Source: Hyphomicrobiales bacterium
GTDB taxonomy: Bacteria > Pseudomonadota > Alphaproteobacteria > Rhizobiales > Rhizobiaceae
NCBI GenBank assembly: GCA_900473915.1
Contig: UCNG01000001.1
Location: forward strand, 101,136-165,135
Length of the DNA stretch: 64,000 nt
Reading direction: 5' to 3'
Positions within the stretch are counted from its first letter, which is position 1. Every line of letters begins with the position of its first letter. The position numbers were made by a program, and so were the translations under genes. This document shows positions 41,567-51,293 of the stretch, piece after piece. Under the pieces are notes generated by a model that saw nothing but the letters and a program-made list of their open reading frames with translations, searched no databases and had not been told where the DNA came from.

Positions 41567-42808
41567 ATGTCCGCGTCTGTTTCTCCGCTCGCTCCAAAAC
41601 ATTACCCCGCAATGCCGGTCGTCCATGGCGTCCGTATTGCCACCGCTGCCGCCGGTATCAAATACAAGGGACGAACGGATGTGATGCTGATGGTGTTCGA
41701 CCGCCCGGCTGAGGCTGCAGGCGTTTTTACCCGTTCGCTTTGCCCGTCGGCGCCTGTCGATTTCTGCCGCCGCAATCTCGTGCACGGAAAGGCGCGTGCG
41801 GTGGTGGTCAATTCCGGCAACGCCAATGCCTTCACCGGCGTCAAGGGTCGCCAGGCCACGGAAGCAACGGCTGAAGCCGCCGCCAAGGCCGTCGGCTGCG
41901 CCACGACTGATGTCTTTCTCGCTTCAACCGGCGTGATCGGCGAACCGCTTGATGCGACTAAGTTCGCGCATCTGCTCGGCGACATGAACAAGGATGCGGT
42001 TGAAGATTTCTGGACCGAAGCCGCCAAGGCGATCATGACCACCGATACCTATCCCAAGGTCGCGACCGAAACGGTGCTGCTCGGTCAGGTGCCTGTCACG
42101 ATCAACGGTATCGCCAAGGGTGCAGGCATGATTGCGCCGGATATGGCGACGATGCTTTCCTTTGTCGTCACCGACGCGCCGATCAAGGCTGACGTGTTGC
42201 AGAGCCTGCTCTCCAAGGGCGTGGGCTCAACGTTCAACGCGGTGACGGTGGATAGCGACACATCCACGTCGGATACGCTGATGCTGTTTGCCACCGGTAC
42301 GGCGGCGGAACGCGGTGCGCCGGAAATTACCGATCCCGCCGACAAGCGCCTTGGCGAATTCAAGAAGGCGCTGGGGCGTCTCCTGAAGTCGCTGGCGTTG
42401 CAGGTCGTGCGCGACGGCGAGGGCGCGCGCAAGATGGTGGAAGTCGAAGTGACGGGGGCGAAGTCTGCAGCTTCCGCCAAGAAGATCGCGCTTTCCATCG
42501 CCAATTCGCCGCTGGTCAAGACGGCCGTTGCCGGTGAAGACGCCAATTGGGGCCGCGTGGTCATGGCTGTCGGCAAGGCCGGCGAGCCTGCCGACCGCGA
42601 CCTGCTGGCGATCTGGTTCGGCGATATTCGCGTTGCGTATCAGGGCGAGCGCGATCCGGCTTATTCGGAAGAAGCGACGTCTGCCTATATGCAGGGCGAG
42701 GATATTCGCATCCGTGTCGATCTGGGGTTGGGCAAGGGCAAGGCAACCGTCTGGACCTGCGATCTCACCAAGGAATATGTAGCGATCAACGGCGATTACA
42801 GAAGCTAG
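41567..42808 (+). CDS. argJ: Bifunctional ornithine acetyltransferase/N-acetylglutamate synthase
   Basis: Enzyme of the cyclic arginine pathway; it moves the acetyl group from N-acetylornithine to glutamate. The precursor cleaves itself before T195 in [11 protein letters not shown], giving alpha and beta chains, and that Thr is the nucleophile. [12 protein letters not shown] near residue 80 and the C-terminal signature [15 protein letters not shown] are clear. Length 413 aa. With argH in the window, two arginine-pathway genes are far apart, as is normal in Rhizobiales. Confidence 0.96.
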   Translation: MSASVSPLAPKHYPAMPVVHGVRIATAAAGIKYKGRTDVMLMVFDRPAEAAGVFTRSLCPSAPVDFCRRNLVHGKARAVVVNSGNANAFTGVKGRQATEATAEAAAKAVGCATTDVFLASTGVIGEPLDATKFAHLLGDMNKDAVEDFWTEAAKAIMTTDTYPKVATETVLLGQVPVTINGIAKGAGMIAPDMATMLSFVVTDAPIKADVLQSLLSKGVGSTFNAVTVDSDTSTSDTLMLFATGTAAERGAPEITDPADKRLGEFKKALGRLLKSLALQVVRDGEGARKMVEVEVTGAKSAASAKKIALSIANSPLVKTAVAGEDANWGRVVMAVGKAGEPADRDLLAIWFGDIRVAYQGERDPAYSEEATSAYMQGEDIRIRVDLGLGKGKATVWTCDLTKEYVAINGDYRS

Positions 42809-42951
42809 GCTCGCGATATTCGGGTTCCAGCGGCCAGCAAATAGCACTCTTTTGTGCTTCCGGTGCTCAAAGAGCACTATTTTCGGCACGCTGTCTTCCC
42901 GAATCTCATCGAGCCTGAGCGCTCAATCCGTCATCGTTTGAGGAGTTTATT

Positions 42952-43707
42952 GTGCCAAGTCTTGCCATCGTTCGCCAACTGGAAGCCGTCGGCTTTCGCG
43001 CCTGGCCCGCGACGTCCGTCCACTATGACGGTACATGGGCGATACGCATGACCGCTGCGCATCCATCCCGGCGTCTCAACTCGATCAATCCGCTCGATCC
43101 CGGCGATACGCGCGATATTCCAACGCGCGTGGAACTGGCGGCGCAGCGTTTTCGTGCCTATGGCCGCGTTCCCTGTTTCCGGCTTTCCCCGCTCGCGCCG
43201 CGCGAGCTTGAGGATTATCTGGAAGGGCTTGGCTGGAAGCGCCGCGATGAAACCATCGTGATGACCGCGAAACTGGAAAAACTCGATCTGTCGGGTGCTA
43301 TCGACCAGATCCCCTTGAAGGATATAGGGCGCTTCGTGGATGCCTCGCTTTCCATCCATGAAAGGCCGCAGGAGATGCGGCCCGGATTTTCCGAACTCCT
43401 CAACAGCGTCCGCCCGAACAAGGGCATGTTCGTTCTGGAGACGGGCGGACGCGCTGTGTCCAACCTGCTTTGCGTACAGGACGGCGCAATGGCGGGTCTG
43501 TTCGATGTCGGAACCCGGCCTGACGCAAGGCGCAAGGGCTACGGGCATGCGATTGTCGGTTCTGCGCTCAAATGGGCGGCCAAGCTCGGCGCAAAGACGG
43601 CATGGCTGCAAATCGAGGCAGACAATGTGGCCGGGCTTGCGCTCTATGAGAGCTTCGGCTTTCAGGAAGCCTATCGCTATGCCTATCGGGAGAGCAACGA
43701 GAAATGA
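42952..43707 (+). CDS. GNAT family N-acetyltransferase
   Basis: A 251-aa protein with an acyl-CoA binding region near residues 180-215 (DVGTRPDARRKGYGHAIVG, then AKTAWLQIEADNVAGLALYESFGF), the classical A/B motifs of GNAT enzymes. The N-terminal 100 residues are a separate, less conserved domain. The GTG start at 42952 is well placed after GAGGAG. Its end overlaps mutT by four bases (ATGA), so the two are coupled. Substrate unknown. Confidence 0.88.
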   Translation: MPSLAIVRQLEAVGFRAWPATSVHYDGTWAIRMTAAHPSRRLNSINPLDPGDTRDIPTRVELAAQRFRAYGRVPCFRLSPLAPRELEDYLEGLGWKRRDETIVMTAKLEKLDLSGAIDQIPLKDIGRFVDASLSIHERPQEMRPGFSELLNSVRPNKGMFVLETGGRAVSNLLCVQDGAMAGLFDVGTRPDARRKGYGHAIVGSALKWAAKLGAKTAWLQIEADNVAGLALYESFGFQEAYRYAYRESNEK

Positions 43708-44120
43708 CCGAGGTGAAGGGACGCCGCATTCTGTTGGTCGCGGCTTGCGCGCTGGTCGATTCGGATGGCCGGGTTCTGCTGACCCAGCGCCCGGAAGGCA
43801 AGCAGCTTGCCGGGCTGTGGGAATTTCCCGGCGGCAAGGTGGAGCCGGGCGAGACGCCCGAAGAAACGCTGATCCGCGAATTGCAGGAAGAAATCGGCAT
43901 TGTCACAAAAGCGGCCTGCCTCGCGCCGCTGACATTTGCCAGCCACACCTATGATGACTTCCATCTGCTCATGCCGCTCTATGTCTGCCGCCGTTACGAA
44001 GGCATTGCGAGAGGGCTCGAAGGGCAGGCGCTGAAATGGGTTCGCCCGAAGGATATGCGCGACTATCCGATGCCGCCAGCCGACGAACCATTAATCCCGT
44101 TTTTGCTCGATCTTCTGTAG
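43704..44120 (+). CDS. mutT: Nudix hydrolase MutT (8-oxo-dGTP diphosphatase type)
   Basis: A 138-aa hydrolase with a complete Nudix box from G43 to G65 (GGKVEPGETPEET then LIRELQEEIG), the MutT-like QRPEGKQLAGLWEFPGG before it, and KWVRPKDMRDYPMPPAD at the end. It likely removes 8-oxo-dGTP from the nucleotide pool, preventing mutations. Overlaps the upstream GNAT gene. Confidence 0.9.
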   Translation: MTEVKGRRILLVAACALVDSDGRVLLTQRPEGKQLAGLWEFPGGKVEPGETPEETLIRELQEEIGIVTKAACLAPLTFASHTYDDFHLLMPLYVCRRYEGIARGLEGQALKWVRPKDMRDYPMPPADEPLIPFLLDLL

Positions 44121-44241
44121 GGGAGCCTGTCCACAACTGTGGAAAAAGGTTGGCAATTTCTTACGATTCCGCTGGCCGGTTAATCTATGATTCACTCCGC
44201 TGAGGCATTCTCGTTCAAGAGCTGCCCCGGAGTCTTGAAGC

Positions 44242-44592
44242 ATGAGTTTCGACAACAATTATTTCAGTGCCGACCACAACGAATATACGGCCAAGCCGCT
44301 AACCAAGGCTGGTCGTGGAATCCTGCGCGTTGTGCTGTTGTTCGGCTCTGCCGTTGTCGCTCTGGCTCTCATTATCGTGCCGGTTCTCAACGATCAGGCA
44401 AACAAGGTTGCGGCCCAATCAGTGCTTCCAGCCGGGGTCGACCGTACCATGACCGGTTCGATCAAGCGCAATGTCGACACCCAGCCGCATGCAGCAGGCC
44501 AGACCTATACGGTGCGCAAGAGCGTGCTTCAGCCAAGCCCCAATTCCGTCTGCATCATTGAGGCTGACGGCAGTCATCGCGGCGATTGCTAA
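44242..44592 (+). CDS. Hypothetical single-pass membrane protein
   Basis: A 116-aa protein. A hydrophilic N-terminus (MSFDNNYFSADHNEYTAKPL) is followed by a helix at about residues 28-46 (ILRVVLLFGSAVVALALIIVPVL), then a polar, probably periplasmic part ending SVCIIEADGSHRGDC with two cysteines 13 residues apart that could form a disulfide. The ribosome binding site is weak. Not recognised; conserved among relatives as far as I recall. Confidence 0.75.
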   Translation: MSFDNNYFSADHNEYTAKPLTKAGRGILRVVLLFGSAVVALALIIVPVLNDQANKVAAQSVLPAGVDRTMTGSIKRNVDTQPHAAGQTYTVRKSVLQPSPNSVCIIEADGSHRGDC

Positions 44593-44601
44593 TTTTCTTT
44601 C

Positions 44602-44646
44602 GCATGTCTTTCTTCCAAAACCGGTTCCCACCTTTGGGAGACATGC
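44602..44646. repeat. Rhizobiales intergenic palindrome, copy A
   Basis: GCATGTCT ... AGACATGC arms flank a core AAACCGGTTCCCACC with CCAAA/TTTGG inside. Located between two convergent genes. See the similar copy at 48982-49024. Confidence 0.75.
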
Positions 44647-44647
44647 C

Positions 44648-45541
44648 TTATTTTTCTTCCGCCTTTTTGAGCGCTTCCGCCAGCGACGCCTTTGCGGAGC
44701 CGGGCTTCAATGGCTTCTGCTGCGATTCATGCGGCGCCCAGCCCGATAGCCAGATGATCGAGAACGTGGCGCGGATACGCCCGTCCGGGTCGGAGAAGCG
44801 TTCGGCGTAGATTTCTGCGGCGCGCACGAAAAGCCGTTTCGAAACCGGCTTCCGGGAACGGTCGCGCAGGATGTTCTGCATGCCCATGGCGCGCAGATCG
44901 GCCATCAGGTTGAACAGCGAATCGTAGCGCACAGTGATGTTGTCGACGTCCGTTACGGGCAGGGCGAAGCCTGCACGCTGCAGCAGGCCGCCCACATCAC
45001 GCACATCGGGAAACGGGAAGATGCGGGGTGAGGCGCCGCCCGTCAGTTCGATTTCGGCCTGAAGAAGGCTTTCGCGGAGTTCTCCCAGCGTTCCGCTGCC
45101 GCTCAAGGCTGCCAGAAAAAGCCCGTCCGGTTTCAGTGCGCGGGCGATCTGCACCATGGTCCCCGGCGTATCGTTTGTCGCGTGCAGCGCCATCAGCGAC
45201 ACGACAAGATCGACGCTGCCGGGCTTCAGCGGAAGTATCTCCTCATCGCCGACAATAGCCGGGAATGGACCTTGCAAAAAATCCCTGTCGCGTTCGATGC
45301 GGACAATCATGTCCGCCTTGCCCGACTGCGCAATGGCCGCAGCCGCCGCGCCGGTATGGCCAGCGAGATCGACGGCGACGGGAAAACGGCGCTCCACCGC
45401 GTCAAGGCGGTCGCCAAGATCATCGGCAATGCGCTGCAACAGGAAATCCGCGCCGGGTTCGGCGCGCGCAAAGGCGCGGCGGCGAAACGAGAGCAGGAGA
45501 TCGCGATCGAAGATCGCGCTATCATCGGTCGGCGCAGGCAT
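44648..45541 (-). CDS. SAM-dependent methyltransferase (NDUFAF5/BioC-like)
   Basis: A 297-aa enzyme with a Methyltransf_11-like core: VAVDLAGHTGAAAA replaces motif I, DEEILPLKPGSVDLVVSLMALHATNDTP is motif II/post I, and ARALKPDGLFLAALSG is motif III. NDUFAF5 relatives hydroxylate an Arg of a complex I subunit; that is a possibility, not a claim. Start at ATG 45541 (MPAPTDDSAIFDRDLLLSF), typical of this family. It is divergent from comF. Confidence 0.85.
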   Translation of the reverse strand: MPAPTDDSAIFDRDLLLSFRRRAFARAEPGADFLLQRIADDLGDRLDAVERRFPVAVDLAGHTGAAAAAIAQSGKADMIVRIERDRDFLQGPFPAIVGDEEILPLKPGSVDLVVSLMALHATNDTPGTMVQIARALKPDGLFLAALSGSGTLGELRESLLQAEIELTGGASPRIFPFPDVRDVGGLLQRAGFALPVTDVDNITVRYDSLFNLMADLRAMGMQNILRDRSRKPVSKRLFVRAAEIYAERFSDPDGRIRATFSIIWLSGWAPHESQQKPLKPGSAKASLAEALKKAEEK

Positions 45542-45618
45542 GGAATCCGTCTTCTCTTTCGAGCAAGGTTCAGTACAATCGTTGCGGGGATAGATGCATT
45601 CGAACGGGGGCGAATGCA

Positions 45619-46407
45619 ATGGCAGATAACGATAGAACGCATCAAACCTTTTTGCGCAATGCGGGCGAAAAGCTTCGGCGGCTGGCCGGAGCAGCCGTTC
45701 GCTCGTCGGCTGACATGTTGTTTCCGCCGACATGCATCGGCTGCCGCATGCATGTGTCCGAGCCGGGAACGCTATGTTCCAAGTGTTGGCCGGAACTGCG
45801 CTTTATAGAAAAGCCCTATTGTCCCGTGCTTGGCATACCGTTCAGTCATGATTTCGGGGAGAATTTCATGAGTGCGGAGGCGATTGCCGATCCGCCGCCT
45901 TTCCAACGCCTTCGCTCGGCTGTCCTGCATCGTGGAGCGGCACAGCGCATGGCGGTTTCGCTCAAGTTTCACGACCGGACCGATCTGGCACCGTGGATGG
46001 CACGCTGGATGCAGCGTGCGGGGCGCGAATTGCTGGATGAATGCGATGTGATCCTGCCGGTGCCTTTGCATCGCTGGCGATTCTGGCAGCGCCGTTTCAA
46101 CCAGTCGGCGGAACTTGCCCGCGCGCTCGCGAAACTGGAGCGGAAACCTTTTGCACCGCAAGGCGTGAAGCGTGTGCGCCGGACCGAGCAGCAGATCGGC
46201 CTTGGCATCAAGGAGCGAAAGCGCAATGTGGACGGCGCTTTCCGTGTACCGCAGGAACATGAGATTCATGTTCGCGGGCGCCGGGTTTTGCTGATCGATG
46301 ACGTCTACACCACCGGCGCGACGGTCAAGGCGGTGACACGCGCCTTGCTGCGTGGCGGTGCGAGAAGCGTTGATGTGCTGACTTTCAGCCGTGTTCTGCC
46401 CGATTAA
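45619..46407 (+). CDS. ComF family protein
   Basis: A 262-aa protein with an N-terminal zinc module (PPTCIGCR then CSKCW near residues 38-57) and a C-terminal phosphoribosyltransferase-like domain with PRPP motif VLLIDDVYTTGAT. ComF proteins assist DNA uptake in competent bacteria; here a phosphoribosyl transfer or stress role is equally possible. The first 34 residues are extra. Start ATG 45619. First of a run with grxC, the nitrilase and the DUF1178 gene, a common Rhizobiales block. Confidence 0.9.
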   Translation: MADNDRTHQTFLRNAGEKLRRLAGAAVRSSADMLFPPTCIGCRMHVSEPGTLCSKCWPELRFIEKPYCPVLGIPFSHDFGENFMSAEAIADPPPFQRLRSAVLHRGAAQRMAVSLKFHDRTDLAPWMARWMQRAGRELLDECDVILPVPLHRWRFWQRRFNQSAELARALAKLERKPFAPQGVKRVRRTEQQIGLGIKERKRNVDGAFRVPQEHEIHVRGRRVLLIDDVYTTGATVKAVTRALLRGGARSVDVLTFSRVLPD

Positions 46408-46494
46408 GCCTCGCAACACAGGCACGTGAAAAGCTTCGGGACTTCCAGATAGCAGCTTTGCCGCTTATATAGGGGGCAAAGAATGGAGTTTTTC

Positions 46495-46761
46495 ATGGTT
46501 GACGTTACCATCTACACGCGCCCCGGTTGCCCTTATTGCACCAGGGCCAAGGAATTGCTGACCCGCAAGGGCGTGGAGTTCAATGAAATCAATGCCGGAG
46601 CAACTCCGGAATTGCGTGCTGAAATGCAGCAGCGTTCGGGCCGCAATACTTTCCCGCAGATTTTCGTCGGGTCCGTTCATGTTGGCGGTTGCGACGATCT
46701 TCACGCGCTGGAAGATCAGGGGAAACTCGATGGCCTGCTCAAGACTGGTCAACTGAACTGA
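46495..46761 (+). CDS. grxC: Glutaredoxin 3
   Basis: Small (88 aa) glutathione-dependent disulfide reductase. Active site CPYC is at residues 12-15 (PGCPYCTRAK); TFPQIFVGSVHVGGCDDL carries the cis-Pro and GSH-binding glycines. I use ATG 46495 (MVDVTIYTR), preceded by GGAG; ATG 46483 is also in frame. It reduces ribonucleotide reductase and mixed disulfides. Confidence 0.96.
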   Translation: MVDVTIYTRPGCPYCTRAKELLTRKGVEFNEINAGATPELRAEMQQRSGRNTFPQIFVGSVHVGGCDDLHALEDQGKLDGLLKTGQLN

Positions 46762-46778
46762 GGTTGTAGGAAAAACCG

Positions 46779-47633
46779 ATGAGCACATTTCGCGCTGCCG
46801 CAATACAGATGCGTTCGGGTACCGACGTTGTCCGCAACGTCGAAACCCTCGAAAAATTCGTGGCCGAGGCGGCAGCGAAGGGCGCGGCCTATGTGCAGAC
46901 GCCGGAAATGACCGGCGCGATGATGCGTGATCGGATTGCCTTCAAGGCGAGCCTTCGCGATGAAGCAAACGACCTTGTTTTCAGGGCGGCTTCGGCATTG
47001 GCGGCGAAGCATGGCATCTTCCTGCACATCGGTTCGACGGCCATTGATGCCGGGGACGGCAAGATCGCCAATCGCGCCGGAATTTTCACGCCTGCCGGCG
47101 AAAAGCTCGTCACCTATGACAAGATCCATATGTTCGACGTCGATCTGGATAATGGCGAAAGCTGGCGCGAATCAGCGACCTATGAGCCAGGCAGGAATAC
47201 CGTTCTCGCAGAACTGCCTTTTGCAAATATTGGCATGGCGATCTGCTACGATATCCGTTTTCCGCAATTGTTCCGCGCGCAGGCGCTGGCGGGCGCCAAT
47301 GTGATCACCGGTCCGGCTGCCTTCACGAAACAGACTGGCGAAGCCCACTGGCATATTTTGCAGCGTGCGCGCGCCATCGAGAATGGTGCATTCCTGATTT
47401 CTGCTGCGCAGGGCGGTCTGCATGAGGATGGACGCGAAACCTATGGCCATTCGATCATCGTGTCGCCATGGGGCAAAATTCTTGCGGAAGCCGACCATAA
47501 CGAGCCCGGTGTGATCCTGGCCGACATCGACGTGACGGAAAGCGCGGCCGCACGCGCCAAGATACCGAACCTGAAGAATGCGCGGGAATTTGACGTCAGC
47601 ATCGTTTCCGCGAAACAGAAAGAGGATGTGTAA
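46779..47633 (+). CDS. Carbon-nitrogen hydrolase (nitrilase family)
   Basis: A 284-aa nitrilase-superfamily amidase. The catalytic triad is E43 (PEMTGAM), K115 (YDKIHMFDVD) and C156 (AICYDIRFP). The pattern fits the Nit1/Nit2-type omega-amidase or deaminated-glutathione amidase subgroup; its place behind glutaredoxin and before a DUF1178 gene supports glutathione repair. Exact substrate inferred. Confidence 0.92.
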   Translation: MSTFRAAAIQMRSGTDVVRNVETLEKFVAEAAAKGAAYVQTPEMTGAMMRDRIAFKASLRDEANDLVFRAASALAAKHGIFLHIGSTAIDAGDGKIANRAGIFTPAGEKLVTYDKIHMFDVDLDNGESWRESATYEPGRNTVLAELPFANIGMAICYDIRFPQLFRAQALAGANVITGPAAFTKQTGEAHWHILQRARAIENGAFLISAAQGGLHEDGRETYGHSIIVSPWGKILAEADHNEPGVILADIDVTESAAARAKIPNLKNAREFDVSIVSAKQKEDV

Positions 47634-47638
47634 ATTCC

Positions 47639-48064
47639 ATGATCCGCTTTTCGCTCCATTGCGATCAGGGCCATGAATTCGAGGGCTGGTTTCGCGACAA
47701 TGCCGATTTCGACCGTCAGTCGGGAATGAAGCTCGTCGCGTGCCCGGTATGCGATTCGCAAGCTGTCCAGAAATCGTTGATGGCGCCGGCTGTTTCGACA
47801 AGCCGCAGCAAGGAAAAGATTGCCATGGCGTTGGGTGACAAGCAAAAGCAGATATTGGACGAGATGCGGGAATTGAGCCGCAAGGTTCGCGAGAATGCGG
47901 ATTATGTCGGCGATAAATTTGCTGAGGAAGCCCGGAAGATCCATTTCGGCGAAACCGAAACACGTGGCATCTACGGCGAAGCATCGCGCGAAGATGTGCA
48001 TTCGCTGCTTGAAGACGGTGTCGACGTTCTGCCGCTGCCGGTATTCCCGGAAGACAAGAACTGA
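47639..48064 (+). CDS. DUF1178 family protein
   Basis: A 141-aa protein. The N-terminus is zinc-ribbon-like (MIRFSLHCDQGHEFEGWF then CPVC near residue 40), followed by a charged helix with QKQILDEMRELSRKVREN and KFAEEARKIHFGETETRGIYGEAS, the DUF1178 core. Function unknown. It lies 5 bases after the nitrilase gene in a conserved block. Confidence 0.92.
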   Translation: MIRFSLHCDQGHEFEGWFRDNADFDRQSGMKLVACPVCDSQAVQKSLMAPAVSTSRSKEKIAMALGDKQKQILDEMRELSRKVRENADYVGDKFAEEARKIHFGETETRGIYGEASREDVHSLLEDGVDVLPLPVFPEDKN

Positions 48065-48086
48065 TTGCCGCACGGAGACGAGGCGC

Positions 48087-48968
48087 ATGAAACTGATGGA
48101 TTCGGCGCCTTTTTTGCTGATCGCAACCGGCACCTTGCTGGGGCTCATTCTGCCGCTTGGCAAGATCGCGGCGCAGGCGGGTATTCCGCCCGCGATCTGG
48201 ACCTTCCTGTTCTCGGCAAGTGCCGGAATTATTCTGTTCGCCGTTCTTCGTTTGCAGCGAAAGAAGATCGGCTTTTCAGGCGGGCGGCTGCGTTATTATA
48301 TCTGCACCGCCTTCATCTCCTATGCCCTGCCCAACCTGCTCATTCTTTCCGCCATTCCGCGCCTTGGCGCGGGTTTTACCGGCATCATGTATACGCTGTC
48401 GCCGGTTATCACACTCGTTCTGTCGATGGGGTTTGGCCTGCGGCGTCCCAATGCGCTGGGGATCGGCGGTATAGCCATGGGCTTTATCGGCGCGGTGATG
48501 GTGGCGATGACGCGCGGTGAAGTGGGAAAGCCAGCCGATCCCCTGTGGATCGCTGCGGCATTGCTCATTCCGGTATTTCTGGCGATGGGAAACGTCTATC
48601 GCACGCTCGACTGGCCGAAAAACTCCGATCCGACCGAGCTTGCAGCGGGAAGTCATCTCGCATCGGCATTGATGCTTTTCGCGGGAATAATTCTGTTTAC
48701 TGGCCAGTTTCCGATTGAATCGCTTGCATTCGCCCCGTGGGCTGCTTTGGCCCAGTCGATAGCATCGGCGGGCATGTTCGCCCTGTTCTTCCGGCTGCAG
48801 GCGGTCGGCGGTCCGGTTTATCTTAGCCAGATCGGCTATGTCGCGGCGGCACTGGGGCTTATTTCCGGAACCCTGTTCCTGGGCGAACACTATCCGCCGC
48901 TGACCTGGATCGGCGCGCTGGTCATTTGCGCAGGCGTTGCCATGACAACGCGCGCGCAAAGAGGCTGA
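48087..48968 (+). CDS. EamA/DMT superfamily transporter
   Basis: A 293-aa membrane protein with ten helices in two EamA repeats (GTLLGLILPLGKIA and LGAGFTGIMYTLSPVITL, then VCAGVAMTT-type end). The likely start is ATG 48087, or ATG 48096; an open frame from 47895 overlaps the DUF1178 gene and is rejected. Substrate not predictable. Confidence 0.88.
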   Translation: MKLMDSAPFLLIATGTLLGLILPLGKIAAQAGIPPAIWTFLFSASAGIILFAVLRLQRKKIGFSGGRLRYYICTAFISYALPNLLILSAIPRLGAGFTGIMYTLSPVITLVLSMGFGLRRPNALGIGGIAMGFIGAVMVAMTRGEVGKPADPLWIAAALLIPVFLAMGNVYRTLDWPKNSDPTELAAGSHLASALMLFAGIILFTGQFPIESLAFAPWAALAQSIASAGMFALFFRLQAVGGPVYLSQIGYVAAALGLISGTLFLGEHYPPLTWIGALVICAGVAMTTRAQRG

Positions 48969-48981
48969 GAGCTCGTTTTAC

Positions 48982-49024
48982 GCACATCTTGTCCGAAAAC
49001 CGTTTCACACTTTTCGGGATGTGC
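48982..49024. repeat. Rhizobiales intergenic palindrome, copy B
   Basis: GCACATC ... GATGTGC arms around CCGAAAA and TTTTCGG, core AACCGTTTCACAC. Same design as 44602-44646 and again between convergent genes, where it could end both transcripts. Confidence 0.75.
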
Positions 49025-49029
49025 TCTGA

Positions 49030-49776
49030 TCAGGCCGGACGTTCGGCCAGAACCATGTAGTTCACATCGGTATCGCGGGAGCGGCTCCAGCTATCGGCCA
49101 GCGGATTATAGGTCACGCCAAGCTTGTCGATGAGCCGCAGGCCGCCTTTCGCAAGAGCTGTTTCCAGCTCTTCCGGGCGCACCAGTTTCTCATATTGGTG
49201 CGTGCCGCGCGGCAGCCAGCGCAGCACATATTCCGCGCCGATAATGGCGAGGCCATAGGCTTTCAGCGTGCGGTTGATGGTGGCGACGAACATCAACCCG
49301 CCGGGCTTTACCATTTCGCTGGTTGCCGACATGAACAGGTCGACATCGGAAACATGCTCGACCACTTCCATGTTCAGTACTACATCGAATTTTTCCCCGG
49401 CTTCAGCCAGCGCTTCCGCGGTCGTGGCGCGGTAGTCGACTTCGACGCCGCTTTGTGCCGCGTGGATTTTCGCTACCTCAATGTTCGTGGTGGAGGCATC
49501 CGCTCCGATCACGGTGGCGCCGAGCCGCGCCATCGGCTCGCAGAGAAGCCCGCCGCCGCAGCCGATATCGAGCAGGCGCAGGCCCTCGAAGGGGCGCGGC
49601 GTATTGGGATCGCGATTGAACTTGGCGCAGATCTTTTCCTTGATATAGGCAAGCCGCGTCGGGTTGAACTTATGCAAGGGGCGAAACTTGCCCTGCGGAT
49701 TCCACCATTCCGCAGCAATGCGCGAAAAATGCTCGATTTCCGAAGCGTCGATGGTGGTGCGGGCTGTCTCGGTCAT
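49030..49776 (-). CDS. ubiG: Ubiquinone biosynthesis O-methyltransferase
   Basis: Methylates both hydroxyls of the ring during ubiquinone synthesis. The 248-aa protein shows [12 protein letters not shown] near its start, motif [21 protein letters not shown], and [13 protein letters not shown]; the [15 protein letters not shown] end is typical UbiG. Start at ATG 49776 ([13 protein letters not shown]). Divergent from lysC. Confidence 0.95.
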   Translation of the reverse strand: MTETARTTIDASEIEHFSRIAAEWWNPQGKFRPLHKFNPTRLAYIKEKICAKFNRDPNTPRPFEGLRLLDIGCGGGLLCEPMARLGATVIGADASTTNIEVAKIHAAQSGVEVDYRATTAEALAEAGEKFDVVLNMEVVEHVSDVDLFMSATSEMVKPGGLMFVATINRTLKAYGLAIIGAEYVLRWLPRGTHQYEKLVRPEELETALAKGGLRLIDKLGVTYNPLADSWSRSRDTDVNYMVLAERPA

Positions 49777-49994
49777 TTCATTCTCCAGCGGCGGAAGCGT
49801 GCAGGTCCTGCTCTCAAGGTAGTACTCCAAAGTCAAGGAACAAATCAATTTCGCTCTCGAGCGGCCCGATACGAATCACGGCCTTGCGGAACTACCGTAT
49901 TTTAGCTATGTGACCCCGGGTTTGCCTGTCGCAACAATATAAGGTTTGGGCGGGTAAGAGTGTAATTTTTCTAAACAGCGGGACGTAACCTTAA

Positions 49995-51266
49995 ATGGCG
50001 CGCATCGTGATGAAATTCGGCGGCACCTCGGTGGCCGATCTGGAACGCATCTATAATGTGGCGCGCCACGTCAAACGCGAGGTCGAGGCGGGCAATCAGG
50101 TTGCCGTCGTCGTTTCGGCCATGTCCGGCAAGACCAACGAGCTGGTCGGCTGGGTGCAGAATATGCCGAAAGTCTGCGGCGCGAGCTCGCCGTTCTATGA
50201 TGCCCGCGAATATGACACCATCGTCGCTTCCGGCGAGCAGGTGACGAGCGGCCTTCTGGCGATTGCGCTTCAGTCCATCGGCGTCGATGCGCGTTCGTGG
50301 CAGGGCTGGCAGATTCCGATCAAGACCGACAACGCCCATGGCGCGGCCCGTATTCAGGAGATTGACGGCTCGGAAATCATCCGCCGCATGGAAATGGGCC
50401 AGGTTGCCGTCGTCGCCGGATTCCAGGGTATCGGCCCCGACAATCGTGTTGCAACGCTCGGGCGCGGCGGTTCGGATACGTCGGCTGTCGCCATTGCTGC
50501 CGGCGTGAAGGCCGATCGCTGCGATATTTATACGGATGTCGATGGCGTCTACACCACAGACCCGCGTGTGGAGCCGAAGGCAAAGCGTCTTTCGAAGATT
50601 TCCTTCGAGGAAATGCTGGAAATGGCCTCGCTTGGCGCCAAGGTTCTACAGGTGCGCTCGGTCGAACTGGCCATGGTGCACAAGGTGCGCACCTTCGTGC
50701 GCTCGAGCTTTACGGACCCAGATGCGCCGGGCATGGGTGATCCGATCAATCCGCCCGGAACCCTTATTTGCGACGAGGATGAAATCGTGGAACAGCAGGT
50801 CGTCACAGGTATCGCCTTTGCGAAGGATGAAGCTCAGATTTCGCTGCGGCGCGTGGCCGACCGGCCGGGCGTTTCGGCAGCCATTTTCGGGCCGCTCGCC
50901 GAAGAGTACATCAATGTCGACATGATCGTGCAGAACGTGTCGGAAGATGGCTCCAAGACCGACATGACCTTCACCATCCCGACGGGCGACATCGACAAGG
51001 CGCTGAAGGTGCTGGACAAGGTCAAGGGCGAGATCGGCTTTGACAATATCCAGTCGGAAACCGGCCTTGCCAAGATTTCCGTCATCGGCATCGGCATGCG
51101 CAGCCATGCAGGCGTTGCCGCCACCGCCTTCAAGGCGCTGGCCGAGAAAGGCATCAATATCCGCGCGATCACGACGTCTGAAATCAAGATTTCGATCCTG
51201 ATCGACGGTCCTTATGCAGAATTGGCCGTGCGCACGCTGCACGCGGTCTATGGTCTCGACAAGTAA
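49995..51266 (+). CDS. lysC: Aspartate kinase
   Basis: First enzyme of the aspartate family pathway (Lys, Thr, Met, DAP); phosphorylates aspartate. The kinase signature KFGGTSV is at 7-13, VSAMSGKTNELV follows, and two ACT domains near residues 265-420 (DRPGVSAAIFGPLAE and IGIGMRSHAGVA) mediate feedback control by Lys/Thr. Length 423 aa. With lysA in the window both ends of the lysine pathway are present. Closed by a hairpin at 51294. Confidence 0.97.
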   Translation: MARIVMKFGGTSVADLERIYNVARHVKREVEAGNQVAVVVSAMSGKTNELVGWVQNMPKVCGASSPFYDAREYDTIVASGEQVTSGLLAIALQSIGVDARSWQGWQIPIKTDNAHGAARIQEIDGSEIIRRMEMGQVAVVAGFQGIGPDNRVATLGRGGSDTSAVAIAAGVKADRCDIYTDVDGVYTTDPRVEPKAKRLSKISFEEMLEMASLGAKVLQVRSVELAMVHKVRTFVRSSFTDPDAPGMGDPINPPGTLICDEDEIVEQQVVTGIAFAKDEAQISLRRVADRPGVSAAIFGPLAEEYINVDMIVQNVSEDGSKTDMTFTIPTGDIDKALKVLDKVKGEIGFDNIQSETGLAKISVIGIGMRSHAGVAATAFKALAEKGINIRAITTSEIKISILIDGPYAELAVRTLHAVYGLDK

Positions 51267-51293
51267 TCAGCCGGTTCACATTCGGTTCTTAAA

